Assembly (NCBI GenBank): GCA_037481875.1
Contig: JBBFKY010000003.1
Location: forward strand, 179,235 to 243,234
Length of the DNA stretch: 64,000 nt
DNA from: Desulfosoma sp.
GTDB lineage: Bacteria > Desulfobacterota > Syntrophobacteria > Syntrophobacterales > DSM-9756
Direction of reading: 5' to 3'
This document shows, in pieces, positions 46,409 through 53,591 of the stretch. The notes beneath the pieces were generated by a model. The model saw nothing but the letters and a program-made list of their open reading frames with translations, did no database searches and was not told the origin of the DNA. Within the stretch, counting starts at the first letter, position 1; every line of letters starts with the position of its first letter. Both the position numbers and the translations under genes were made by a program.

Positions 46409-47530
46409 TCAGCCTCCAAACCTCGCCCGCTCCACATCAAACCGAATAGGACTCATGGGATTGGCTTTGGGATAAGAACCCAAGACCTTAAGAAAGGTTG
46501 TCCGTTCCGAAGCTTGCTTCAACGCCGCCCGGACGGTTTCTTCTTCTTCATGCCCCGCGATGTCGGCAAAAAAGAGATACTGCCACGGGTGCATGCGGTT
46601 AGGACGGGATTCGATGCGTGTCATGTTGAGGCCGTATTGGGTGAAGGATTCCAGCACCTTGTAAAGAGCCCCCGGTCTATCGGCCACGGCGAAAAGAAGA
46701 GAAGTCTTGTCATCGCCTGTAGGCGCGTTGTCTTTAAGACCTAGCACGATAAAGCGTGTGGTGTTTCCCGGATGATCCTCGATGCGTTCGGCCAAGACAT
46801 GAAGTCCGTGGTTTTCCGCAGCCTTGGTGTTGCAAATGGCAGCCGATTGCGGGTCTGCCGCTGCGGACTGGGCGGCTCGTGCCGTGGATGCGCATTCAAA
46901 GATTTCCACCCTTCGAAGATTATCCGACAACCATCGACGACATTGGCCTACGGCGTGCGGATGTGCGTAGACTTTGCGGATCGAGTCCAAACCATGAGCT
47001 GTAGAACACAGGCAATGGGCAACTTCCAAGTAACATTCGCCCACCACCCGCACGGGCCTCTCGTACAAAAGATCCATGGTTTGGCCGATACCGCCTTCCA
47101 GAGAATTTTCAATGGGAACCAGAGCCACATGGACGAGCTGCTTACACAAGGCATCAAACACATCGAGAAGCGTGGCTTGAGGGACATAATGCGCCGTGTG
47201 TCCGAAAACCGAAATGGCCGCCAGGTGAGAATAGGTCCAGTGGGGACCGAGAAAAGCCACTTTGAGCGGCTGCTGCAGGGTTCTGGAAGCTGCCAGAATC
47301 TCGCGATAGATGGCCCGCACCGATGCATCGCTCAAAGGCCCAGAGTTCTTCTCAACCAAACGTTTACACACCGCTTCCTCACGGCCTGGATCAAAGGTGT
47401 CCAGCCCCAGTTGAGCCTTGATTTTTCCCACTTCTTGCACAAGGCGCATGCGTCGGTTGAGAAGTTCCAGGATGCGCCCATCCAGTTCATCGATTTCTTG
47501 TCGGTATGCGGATAAGGGATGCTCTTTCAT
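46409..47530 (-). CDS. pheA: Bifunctional chorismate mutase/prephenate dehydratase
   Basis: 373 residues. The N-terminal AroQ chorismate mutase helix (YRQEIDELDGRILELLNRRMRLVQEV) is followed by prephenate dehydratase (VALVPIENSLEGGIGQTMDLL, NTTRFIVLG) and the ACT regulatory domain with ESRPNRMHPWQYLFF. It makes phenylpyruvate; Phe feedback is expected through ACT. The ATG at 47530 overlaps the upstream stop by one base (TGATG). A GTG one codon earlier is possible. Confidence 0.95.
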   Translation of the reverse strand: MKEHPLSAYRQEIDELDGRILELLNRRMRLVQEVGKIKAQLGLDTFDPGREEAVCKRLVEKNSGPLSDASVRAIYREILAASRTLQQPLKVAFLGPHWTYSHLAAISVFGHTAHYVPQATLLDVFDALCKQLVHVALVPIENSLEGGIGQTMDLLYERPVRVVGECYLEVAHCLCSTAHGLDSIRKVYAHPHAVGQCRRWLSDNLRRVEIFECASTARAAQSAAADPQSAAICNTKAAENHGLHVLAERIEDHPGNTTRFIVLGLKDNAPTGDDKTSLLFAVADRPGALYKVLESFTQYGLNMTRIESRPNRMHPWQYLFFADIAGHEEEETVRAALKQASERTTFLKVLGSYPKANPMSPIRFDVERARFGG

Positions 47531-48525
47531 CACCGCTCCATAATCGTTTCCGAAACCGGCAGTCCAAAGTGACGGGCTTCGGGAGCCAAGGCCACGAGAA
47601 TGCGTTGACCGACCTGCAACTGCGTGACGGACACGCCGTCGCCGTTTGGGACGGTTAGGCGGATGGTTTCCGCATTTTGTAAAAGAAGACTTCCCGAACG
47701 TTCTCCGTGGACCGCTTCCACCAACAACAAAGGGCGCCTTTCGATCTTAGATCGGCCCACTACGGCTTCCATGGCGGCTCCAGACGGGTTCACCACAAGC
47801 ACCTGATCCCCGGCTTCCAGTTCACACAGATAACGAGTGCGACCTTCGGGTACCTTGACGTAAGCGTGAACAGCTCCGGCATTGATACGAAAGGGCCGAG
47901 GCGCCACATAGGGATTTGGGCGGGTTTCCGCCTGTACATGGAACAGAAAGCCGGCGCTGTTTCCCACCAGTGCGCCTTGACCGTCGTGCATCATGAGGCT
48001 GGTGTCCAAACACACGCGATCCCCCAAACCCACGGGCCTTACGGAAACAATTTCCGCTTCGACCAAAACTTCCGGAGGCACGGCGGCATGCACTCTCGCC
48101 GCCCATTTTTTTAAAGCAGCCGTGTTCGGAGCTTTCAAAACAACTCCGGAAACCCCTTTTTCCAGAATACCCAAAGCCATCTCCAAACGGCTTTCCGAGT
48201 CCACCGCCACCAGCAGACGACCTGCCCGCGCCACGAGGTTTTCCAATGGAATGATTTCCCAGTCGGCATGCATCACCACAACGGGAAAACCCTGGGCCAA
48301 AAGCCGAGCCGCGCTGTGTTCGTCTTCCGGAGTACGCACATGGACCAGGTGCACATCACGACCCGGCACCCAATCCCCATCGGCACTGATCACCACAAGG
48401 CGCCCCAGTTCATGAATCTTTTCGGCCAGTCCTTCGGGAGCGATCACCCCGAGGACGCCCGACTCCAGCGCCGCCCTCACCATGTCCTTGTCCCAATGGT
48501 CCAAATGCAGCCAGACTTCCTTCAC
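47530..48525 (-). CDS. 3-dehydroquinate synthase II (archaeal type)
   Basis: 331 residues. Matches the MJ1249-type enzyme: KEVWLHLDHWDKDMVRAALESG at the start, VVLKAPN, DRVCLDTSLMM, GQGALVGNSAGFLFHVQAE and PFRINAGAVHAYV. It makes 3-dehydroquinate from 2-amino-3,7-dideoxy-heptulosonate rather than DAHP. The GTG at 48525 has GGGAG about 8 bases before it and gives the family N-terminus; an ATG 15 bases earlier has no ribosome site. First gene of the operon. Its partner aldolase is not in the window. Confidence 0.93.
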   Translation of the reverse strand: MKEVWLHLDHWDKDMVRAALESGVLGVIAPEGLAEKIHELGRLVVISADGDWVPGRDVHLVHVRTPEDEHSAARLLAQGFPVVVMHADWEIIPLENLVARAGRLLVAVDSESRLEMALGILEKGVSGVVLKAPNTAALKKWAARVHAAVPPEVLVEAEIVSVRPVGLGDRVCLDTSLMMHDGQGALVGNSAGFLFHVQAETRPNPYVAPRPFRINAGAVHAYVKVPEGRTRYLCELEAGDQVLVVNPSGAAMEAVVGRSKIERRPLLLVEAVHGERSGSLLLQNAETIRLTVPNGDGVSVTQLQVGQRILVALAPEARHFGLPVSETIMER

Positions 48526-48555
48526 TGCCTCTTCTCCCATTTAATGAGAGCCCTG

Positions 48556-48752
48556 AAAGCTTGTCCGACATCGACCAAGATCGTCGCATCGAAGGGCGTT
48601 TCCGGGTAGGGGCCAGGCGCCGTCTCGCCCCTACAGTCCTGAAACCGGGCTATTCCCCGGGAGCGCAGGCGTTCCGTGCGCACATGGAACGGGCCAGGGC
48701 TCTGCGGCCCCAAGAGAATCAACCTCGTGCCTCATTTGTCGGACAGCCTTCC
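48556..48752. repeat. Family A palindromic repeat, copy 7
   Basis: Left terminus AAAGCTTGTCCGACATCG and right terminus TTTGTCGGACAGCCTTCC are inverted complements. The core GGCCAGGCGCCGTCTCGCCCC with TACAGTCCTGAAA is at about 48610-48645. It lies 31 bases upstream of the aromatic operon's first codon, so it forms that operon's leader or promoter region. Confidence 0.8.
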
Positions 48753-48760
48753 AACCAGAA

Positions 48761-48794
48761 ACAAAAAAAGGCCGGGGGCTGAACCCCCGGCCTT
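48761..48794 (-). terminator. Strong intrinsic terminator (minus strand)
   Basis: An 11-bp GC-rich stem (arms 48768-48778 and 48784-48794, AAGGCCGGGGG/CCCCCGGCCTT) with a 5-base loop is followed on the minus strand by a run of seven T. It ends the candidate small RNA and would also stop read-through from the PPC-domain gene. Confidence 0.85.
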
Positions 48795-48922
48795 GGTTTC
48801 GCTTCACTTCTGGAACTCGCAACCTCTTCAGGGTTCAGCCCACACTTTTCCCCCAAAAAAGTACGCGCCATAAAACTGTTCGCTTCTTATGTTCATAGAG
48901 CTGACCCTTTTCAACATAGGTT
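48762..48922 (-). ncRNA. Candidate small RNA (about 160 nt)
   Basis: On the minus strand a TTGACA-N17-TACAAG promoter is followed about 160 bases later by a strong intrinsic terminator. No open frame of note lies between. The interval contains paired stretches, for example AGGGTTCA near the 5' end with TGAACCCT in the middle. It lacks the signatures of SRP RNA, tmRNA and RNase P RNA that I looked for. 6S RNA or an unnamed sRNA is possible. Named only as a candidate. Confidence 0.45.
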
Positions 48923-48928
48923 TGAACC

Positions 48929-48957
48929 CTTGTAAAAACACCAGCCTTTCCTGTCAA
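48929..48957 (-). promoter_or_regulatory. Sigma-70-type promoter of the candidate small RNA
   Basis: Minus-strand TTGACA (48952-48957), 17-base spacer, TACAAG (48929-48934). The -35 is perfect, the spacing optimal, and the -10 matches at four of six positions. It lies after the end of the PPC-domain gene and drives no visible open frame. Confidence 0.5.
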
Positions 48958-49010
48958 GCGGTATCTCACCGATCCGATGCTTTCGGGCTGGAGGAATTCC
49001 CTCGTGCGCT

Positions 49011-49454
49011 TCAAACATGAAGCAGTTTCAAGCCGCTCTGGGGGTCTTTTTTACGAACGGCATAGCTGCCGACGATTTCCAAAAGGATCACTTCGCCCAC
49101 AAGCCATACGCTCATCCCCGCCCGCGTGCACCCTACGGACGCTCCGCCTTCACGCCCGGAAGCGCCATGCAAATGGAGCACAGGATTTCCCTCTTCATCC
49201 GGAAACAATGTGCCGACACCCAAAATTTCTTGAATCCCGGCCAGGGTGTGAACCAGAGGCACGATTTCTTCGCCTAGCCCGGCTTTCGGACCCACAACCA
49301 TACGGCTGCCGTCATCGACGCCCCCCAGCAAGATGGCCATGGCCCTCTGCACACCTTTTTCCCGGGCAAATTTTTCGATCACATCAGGAATCCGCTCCCC
49401 GGACTCCAAACGGATGACAAAAATGCGTCCCAGCCGCCCTTCCTCATAGCGCAT
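49011..49454 (-). CDS. PPC-domain (DUF296) protein
   Basis: 147 residues. FVIRLESGERIPDVIEKFAREKGVQ, ILLGGVDDGSRMVVGPK, LHLHGASGREGGASVGC and VWLVGEVILLEI match the PPC/DUF296 fold found in plant AT-hook proteins and stand-alone bacterial proteins. The bacterial function is not established; some bind DNA or metal through the His cluster. It lies downstream of the radical SAM gene by 79 bases, same strand. Confidence 0.85.
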   Translation of the reverse strand: MRYEEGRLGRIFVIRLESGERIPDVIEKFAREKGVQRAMAILLGGVDDGSRMVVGPKAGLGEEIVPLVHTLAGIQEILGVGTLFPDEEGNPVLHLHGASGREGGASVGCTRAGMSVWLVGEVILLEIVGSYAVRKKDPQSGLKLLHV

Positions 49455-49533
49455 TTCGACCTCCGCAATGTGTCTTCACAGACAATTTTCTTAACGAGCC
49501 ATTTTTCGATCTCGATCTGTCACGAGCCTTCCA

Positions 49534-50667
49534 TTAACACAGCAGATGTCGATTAGCCAGTCGCACTCGGCGCAGGCCGGCTCGGTGTGCGGCTTCCAGA
49601 CACGCTTCGGCTTCCACTCGTGACGTGGTAGGAAAATCGTTGAGAACAAACTGAGGGGCAAATCCCAGAAGCGCATAGGGTATATCGGGATTAAGGCCCG
49701 CGATGAATCGAGCGATGCGTGAGACTTCGGCTTCACCCACATAGCCGGGCACAAGGAGTGTGCTGGCGATGAGTAAAGGGGGATCGGGACGCAAAGGGAC
49801 CCATTGGGAGAGTTTAGCGAAATTTTCCAGCACTTGTCGGTTGTCTGATCCGCATAAAGCCCAGTGAATGTTGGGGTCCCAGGCTTTAAGGTCCACTTTG
49901 ACACAGCCGCCGGATTCCAAGGATATCTGCGCCATGGAACGCAGCCAGCTGGCATGCATGCTTCCGTTGGTTTCCCAACATACCCGCAGGATGCGTCCCG
50001 ATCGAGCTTTGACGGCTTCTCGAGCAAAGCGCAGCGCAAACGGCAACTGAGGCACCGGATCGCCTCCGAAAAAGCAAATGCAGGAGGTTCGTTCCGTTAC
50101 GGCCGAAAGCATCTCTTCAACGGCCAACCAGGGCCTATCCTGGCATGTATTCCTTTTAAACGTCCAGTTTTGGCAATAGAGGCAATTAAAATTGCAGGCT
50201 TCAAAAAAGACAGCCAGATTGTAGCAGCCCACTTCCGGTCCTTTGGCCGTGCTAAACCGGGGATAACCCACCCCTGTGCCCCCGGCACATACCCAATCCG
50301 CCACGCAGTTTGTAGGAAGAGGATCATGGTAGTAAGAAACGGAAGCCATAAGACGCCCATCACGGCGCATACTTTCCATGTCCCCTGTGCGAATGCCGCA
50401 ATAGCCCGCTTCACTCGGCGCCATGCGGCATCGATGGTGACATAGGCGGCATTCGACTCCAATGCGAGCTTTAGGGACTTCCTCAGGCAAGTGAAAACGA
50501 AGGCGCGATTTCCGATGTACGGCTTCCACCACAGGTCGCGCTCGATCCCAATCATGGACGATGCAACGGACGCACACGCCGATCCCGGAACCCGCTCCAT
50601 CCACGTGCTGACCACAGATGCTGCAACGAAACCCTCGCAATCCGCCGGTCAACCAATGCAGCCCCAC
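49534..50667 (-). CDS. Radical SAM protein related to pyruvate-formate-lyase activases
   Basis: 377 residues from GTG 50667, with GGAGG 9 bases upstream. An N-terminal Cys-rich part (CSICGQ; CVRC; CRLCHHRCRMAPSEAGYCGIR) precedes the radical SAM motif FEACNFNCLYCQNW. WETNGSMHASWL and KVDLKAWDPN match PflA/AmmeMemoRadiSam-like activases. No glycyl-radical enzyme is adjacent. Its place between the hyp operon and the PPC gene is suggestive but not proof of a link. Confidence 0.85.
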   Translation of the reverse strand: MGLHWLTGGLRGFRCSICGQHVDGAGSGIGVCVRCIVHDWDRARPVVEAVHRKSRLRFHLPEEVPKARIGVECRLCHHRCRMAPSEAGYCGIRTGDMESMRRDGRLMASVSYYHDPLPTNCVADWVCAGGTGVGYPRFSTAKGPEVGCYNLAVFFEACNFNCLYCQNWTFKRNTCQDRPWLAVEEMLSAVTERTSCICFFGGDPVPQLPFALRFAREAVKARSGRILRVCWETNGSMHASWLRSMAQISLESGGCVKVDLKAWDPNIHWALCGSDNRQVLENFAKLSQWVPLRPDPPLLIASTLLVPGYVGEAEVSRIARFIAGLNPDIPYALLGFAPQFVLNDFPTTSRVEAEACLEAAHRAGLRRVRLANRHLLC

Positions 50668-51347
50668 GGCTTTTCCCTCCTGGCATTCAAGTGTGTCTCG
50701 TGTCTTTGAGTACCCCAGAGGGATCCCTGTCCTGTAGAGATTTCCGTGTTCCGCATCCTTTTCCCTTCATGTTTTCCGTGAACAGGAAAAAAGATTTCCC
50801 ATGACACGGAAATTCCTCCCTCGCTGCGTGCTTTGCCTTCTTTGGGAGTCTAGCCCACGAGTTCAAAGGCCGACAAGGGCGGCGCTCTCTTTTGCACCAT
50901 GCGTCACACCCAGGCCGCCTTGGAAAGCCAAGAGGTAAAAGGGGCGGACACGGGAGTCCGTCCCTACAAGCCTTCGTGATGCCAGTTGGCCTAGGAGGCT
51001 AGCTTATCCCCAGGGCTGGAGGCCATAGGCAGATGCATGGCTCCGTCCCCATAACGTCTTGGCACCATTCCCAAACAAAGCCACTATCCCGGCAGGGTAA
51101 ATTCACACAGAAACGGCAAAACCCTGTAGGGGCGCACCGGCGTGTGCACCCCTAAGCCGGCTCGCGCCGCCGTGTTTTGGGGCGGACACGTGGGTCCGCC
51201 CCTACAAACCTTCGGGATGCCCCATGGCCTACGGGGCAGGCTCAACCCCAAGGGTGGACATGATGGGCGGACACATGGGTCCGCCCCGACGGGACCTTGG
51301 TCATGGCCGAAACTTTGCCCCATGTCCAGAAACCCTTACGCACGATC
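50668..51347. repeat. Intergenic gap with family B palindromic repeats
   Basis: No gene is supported in this 680-base gap. Family B units: 50937-50970 (GGGGCGGACACGGGAGTCCG), 51125-51154 (GTAGGGGCGCACCGGCGTG), 51178-51206 (GGGGCGGACACGTGGGTCCG) and 51264-51293. Each is a palindrome flanked by GTAGGG or CCCTAC. CTACAAGCCTTCGTGATGCC follows one unit and a near-identical tail follows another, so flanks are shared too. Confidence 0.65.
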
Positions 51348-52358
51348 CTAACAGATACGCGGTAAAGGTTCCCCTCGCAGCATATCCAGAATGCGGTTGC
51401 CACCGATTCGGGTTTGGAGCACTACACGGCCGGGATGGTCTTCAATGACTTCACCGATCAAAGCCGCTTTTCGCCCAAGGGGATGGCTTCGCATGGTTTG
51501 CAGAGCCTTTTCGGCTTCTTCTCGAGGAAGCACCACTAAAACCTTCCCTTCGTTGGCCATGTAAAGTGGGTCCAGTCCTAAAATTTCACAGGCTCCTGCC
51601 ACATCTTCTTCAATGGGCAGGGCTTCCTCAAAAAGACGAATTCCCACCCGGGATTGACGTGCAATTTCGTTCAGTGTGGTCGCCACACCACCCCTTGTGG
51701 GGTCCCGGAACACGTGTACCTGAGGACACCGGCTCAAAACAGCGGCTGTGAGAGTGTGCAGCGCTGCAGAATCGCTTCTTATGTCCCCTTCCATGGAGAG
51801 GCCCTCTCGCGTGCAGAGGATAGCCGTTCCGTGATCGCCGATGGTTCCATTGATGAGCACCATGTCTCCGGGCCTTGCATTTTGACCCTGGACAGAGACA
51901 CCCGGAGCCACGATGCCCACCCCTGAGGTTGTGATAAAAATCTTGTCCCCTTTTCCTTTGGGCACAACCTTGGTATCTCCAGCGACAACAGCTACTCCGG
52001 CATCTCGAGCCGCTTCGGCCATGGATTGCACGATGGTTTCCAGAAGTAAGATTTCAAGCCCTTCTTCTAAAATGAAAGCGGCTGTTAGATAGATCGGTTG
52101 AGCACCGCTCATGGCCAAATCGTTGATCGTTCCATGAACGGCCAAAGACCCGATGTTTCCGCCTGGGAAAATGATGGGATCAACGACGTAGGCATCAGTG
52201 GTAAAAGCCAGTCGATGTCCCGGAACATGCATCACAGCGCTGTCGTTCATGGCGTCCAGGTAAGGATTGCTCAAAAACCGGGCAAACACATGTTGCACCA
52301 GTTCGTGGGTCGCTCGACCTCCACTGCCATGATCCAACAACACGTGCGTTTCCTTCAC
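51348..52358 (-). CDS. hypE: Hydrogenase maturation protein HypE
   Basis: 336 residues. Dehydrates the thiocarboxamide on its C-terminal Cys to thiocyanate, donating CN to the [NiFe] iron. The protein ends in PRIC with that Cys last. LLDHGSGGRATHELVQ, AFTTDAYVVDPI and VVAGDTKVVPKG are present. GTG 52358 is preferred (GAGG 8 bases upstream); ATG 52382 is in frame. Last gene of the hyp operon. Confidence 0.95.
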   Translation of the reverse strand: MKETHVLLDHGSGGRATHELVQHVFARFLSNPYLDAMNDSAVMHVPGHRLAFTTDAYVVDPIIFPGGNIGSLAVHGTINDLAMSGAQPIYLTAAFILEEGLEILLLETIVQSMAEAARDAGVAVVAGDTKVVPKGKGDKIFITTSGVGIVAPGVSVQGQNARPGDMVLINGTIGDHGTAILCTREGLSMEGDIRSDSAALHTLTAAVLSRCPQVHVFRDPTRGGVATTLNEIARQSRVGIRLFEEALPIEEDVAGACEILGLDPLYMANEGKVLVVLPREEAEKALQTMRSHPLGRKAALIGEVIEDHPGRVVLQTRIGGNRILDMLRGEPLPRIC

Positions 52359-52435
52359 GCGTTCTTCCTCTCTCGATCTCATTTGGTTCAGTGTTAAGCT
52401 CGCTGAAGCGTCTTTCCACCAGGTAAGTTTTTGCC

Positions 52436-53563
52436 TCAGTATTTTTCCTCTTCCTCAAGATTGGGCCCGTCGTAAGCATATTTGAAATAGGCACCGCATG
52501 TGCCTTCACTGGATACCATACACGGTCCCTTGGGGCTCTGCGGCGTGCACACCTTTCGAAACAAAGGACATTGTGGTGGTGAAAGAACGCCACGCAGCAC
52601 ATCGCCGCATCGACACCCTGGATCTTCTCGCGAGTCCAGTTGTGGTACTTGGAATTTTTGGGTGGCATCAAAGCGGACCCATTCGTCCCGAAAAGCCAGG
52701 CCGGAAAGAGGAATGCGCCCGAGACCACGCCAAACGGCATCCGCAGGACGAAACACTTGTGCCATGAGTCTCTGAGCGGCCACATTTCCTTCCCAGGTGA
52801 CGCCGCGTCGGTACTGAATTTCGACACGAGCTGTACCGGAAAATCGCTGTTGGATCAGCATCCAGAGGCCATGCAGAATGTCCAGGGGCTCAAACCCCGT
52901 GATCACACAAGGCATATGGTAACGGGCAGCCAGGGCTTCATAAGCTTTCGCGCCAATGACCGTTGTCACATGGCCGGGGCAGAGAAACCCGTCCAGGCGA
53001 AGGTCTCCGGACGATAAAAGGGCTTCCATGGCGGGTGGAAGAACCTTGTGTACCGAAAAGACAGAAAAATTCTTAAGTCCCAAGCGTTCCGCGTGGGTCA
53101 CGGCCGCCGCGACGGTGGGAGCCGTCGTCTCAAAGCCGATCCCGATGAAGACCACTTCTTTGTCATGGTTTTCCTGAGCCAGCTCCACAGCATCCATGGC
53201 GCTGTAAACCATGCGCACATCCGCTCCTTGAGCCCTTTCCTGGGCTAACGAAGCGCGGGATCCGGGAACTCGAAGCAAGTCTCCAAAGGTGGCCACCAGG
53301 ACGTGGGGCTGGGAAGCGAACCAGATGGCTTTATCAATGTCTTCGGAAGCCGTCACACACACAGGGCAGCCGGGACCACTGATCAGTTCCAACGAGGAAG
53401 GTAAAAGGGGGCGCAGCCCGGATCGAAAAACGGCCACTGTATGTGTGCCGCAGATTTCCATAAAACGCATAGGCGCTCGTCCTGAGCACTGCTTTTTAAG
53501 CTTCGTCAAGATTCTTCGGGCTAATCCACCATCTCGAAATTCATCCATGTACTTAAGCGACAT
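52436..53563 (-). CDS. hypD: Hydrogenase maturation protein HypD
   Basis: 375 residues from ATG 53563. Fe-S protein that, with HypC, builds Fe(CN)2CO. Motifs: FMEICGTHTVAVFRSG, ISGPGCPVCVTAS, IGIGFETTAPTVA and GFLCPGHVTTVIG, and a C-terminal four-Cys cluster region. A longer frame to 53608 overlaps hypF and is rejected. It lies 28 bases after hypF. Confidence 0.95.
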   Translation of the reverse strand: MSLKYMDEFRDGGLARRILTKLKKQCSGRAPMRFMEICGTHTVAVFRSGLRPLLPSSLELISGPGCPVCVTASEDIDKAIWFASQPHVLVATFGDLLRVPGSRASLAQERAQGADVRMVYSAMDAVELAQENHDKEVVFIGIGFETTAPTVAAAVTHAERLGLKNFSVFSVHKVLPPAMEALLSSGDLRLDGFLCPGHVTTVIGAKAYEALAARYHMPCVITGFEPLDILHGLWMLIQQRFSGTARVEIQYRRGVTWEGNVAAQRLMAQVFRPADAVWRGLGRIPLSGLAFRDEWVRFDATQKFQVPQLDSREDPGCRCGDVLRGVLSPPQCPLFRKVCTPQSPKGPCMVSSEGTCGAYFKYAYDGPNLEEEEKY

Positions 53564-53591
53564 TGGTTGCCTCACGCCACGCGAACTGTTT

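Noticed and set aside
48762-48922. Naming the candidate RNA as 6S, SRP or RNase P RNA
   Set aside because: No SRP GGAAG/GCAGC motif, no RNase P GAGGAAAGUC and no convincing 6S bubble could be recognised by eye. It was kept as unnamed.
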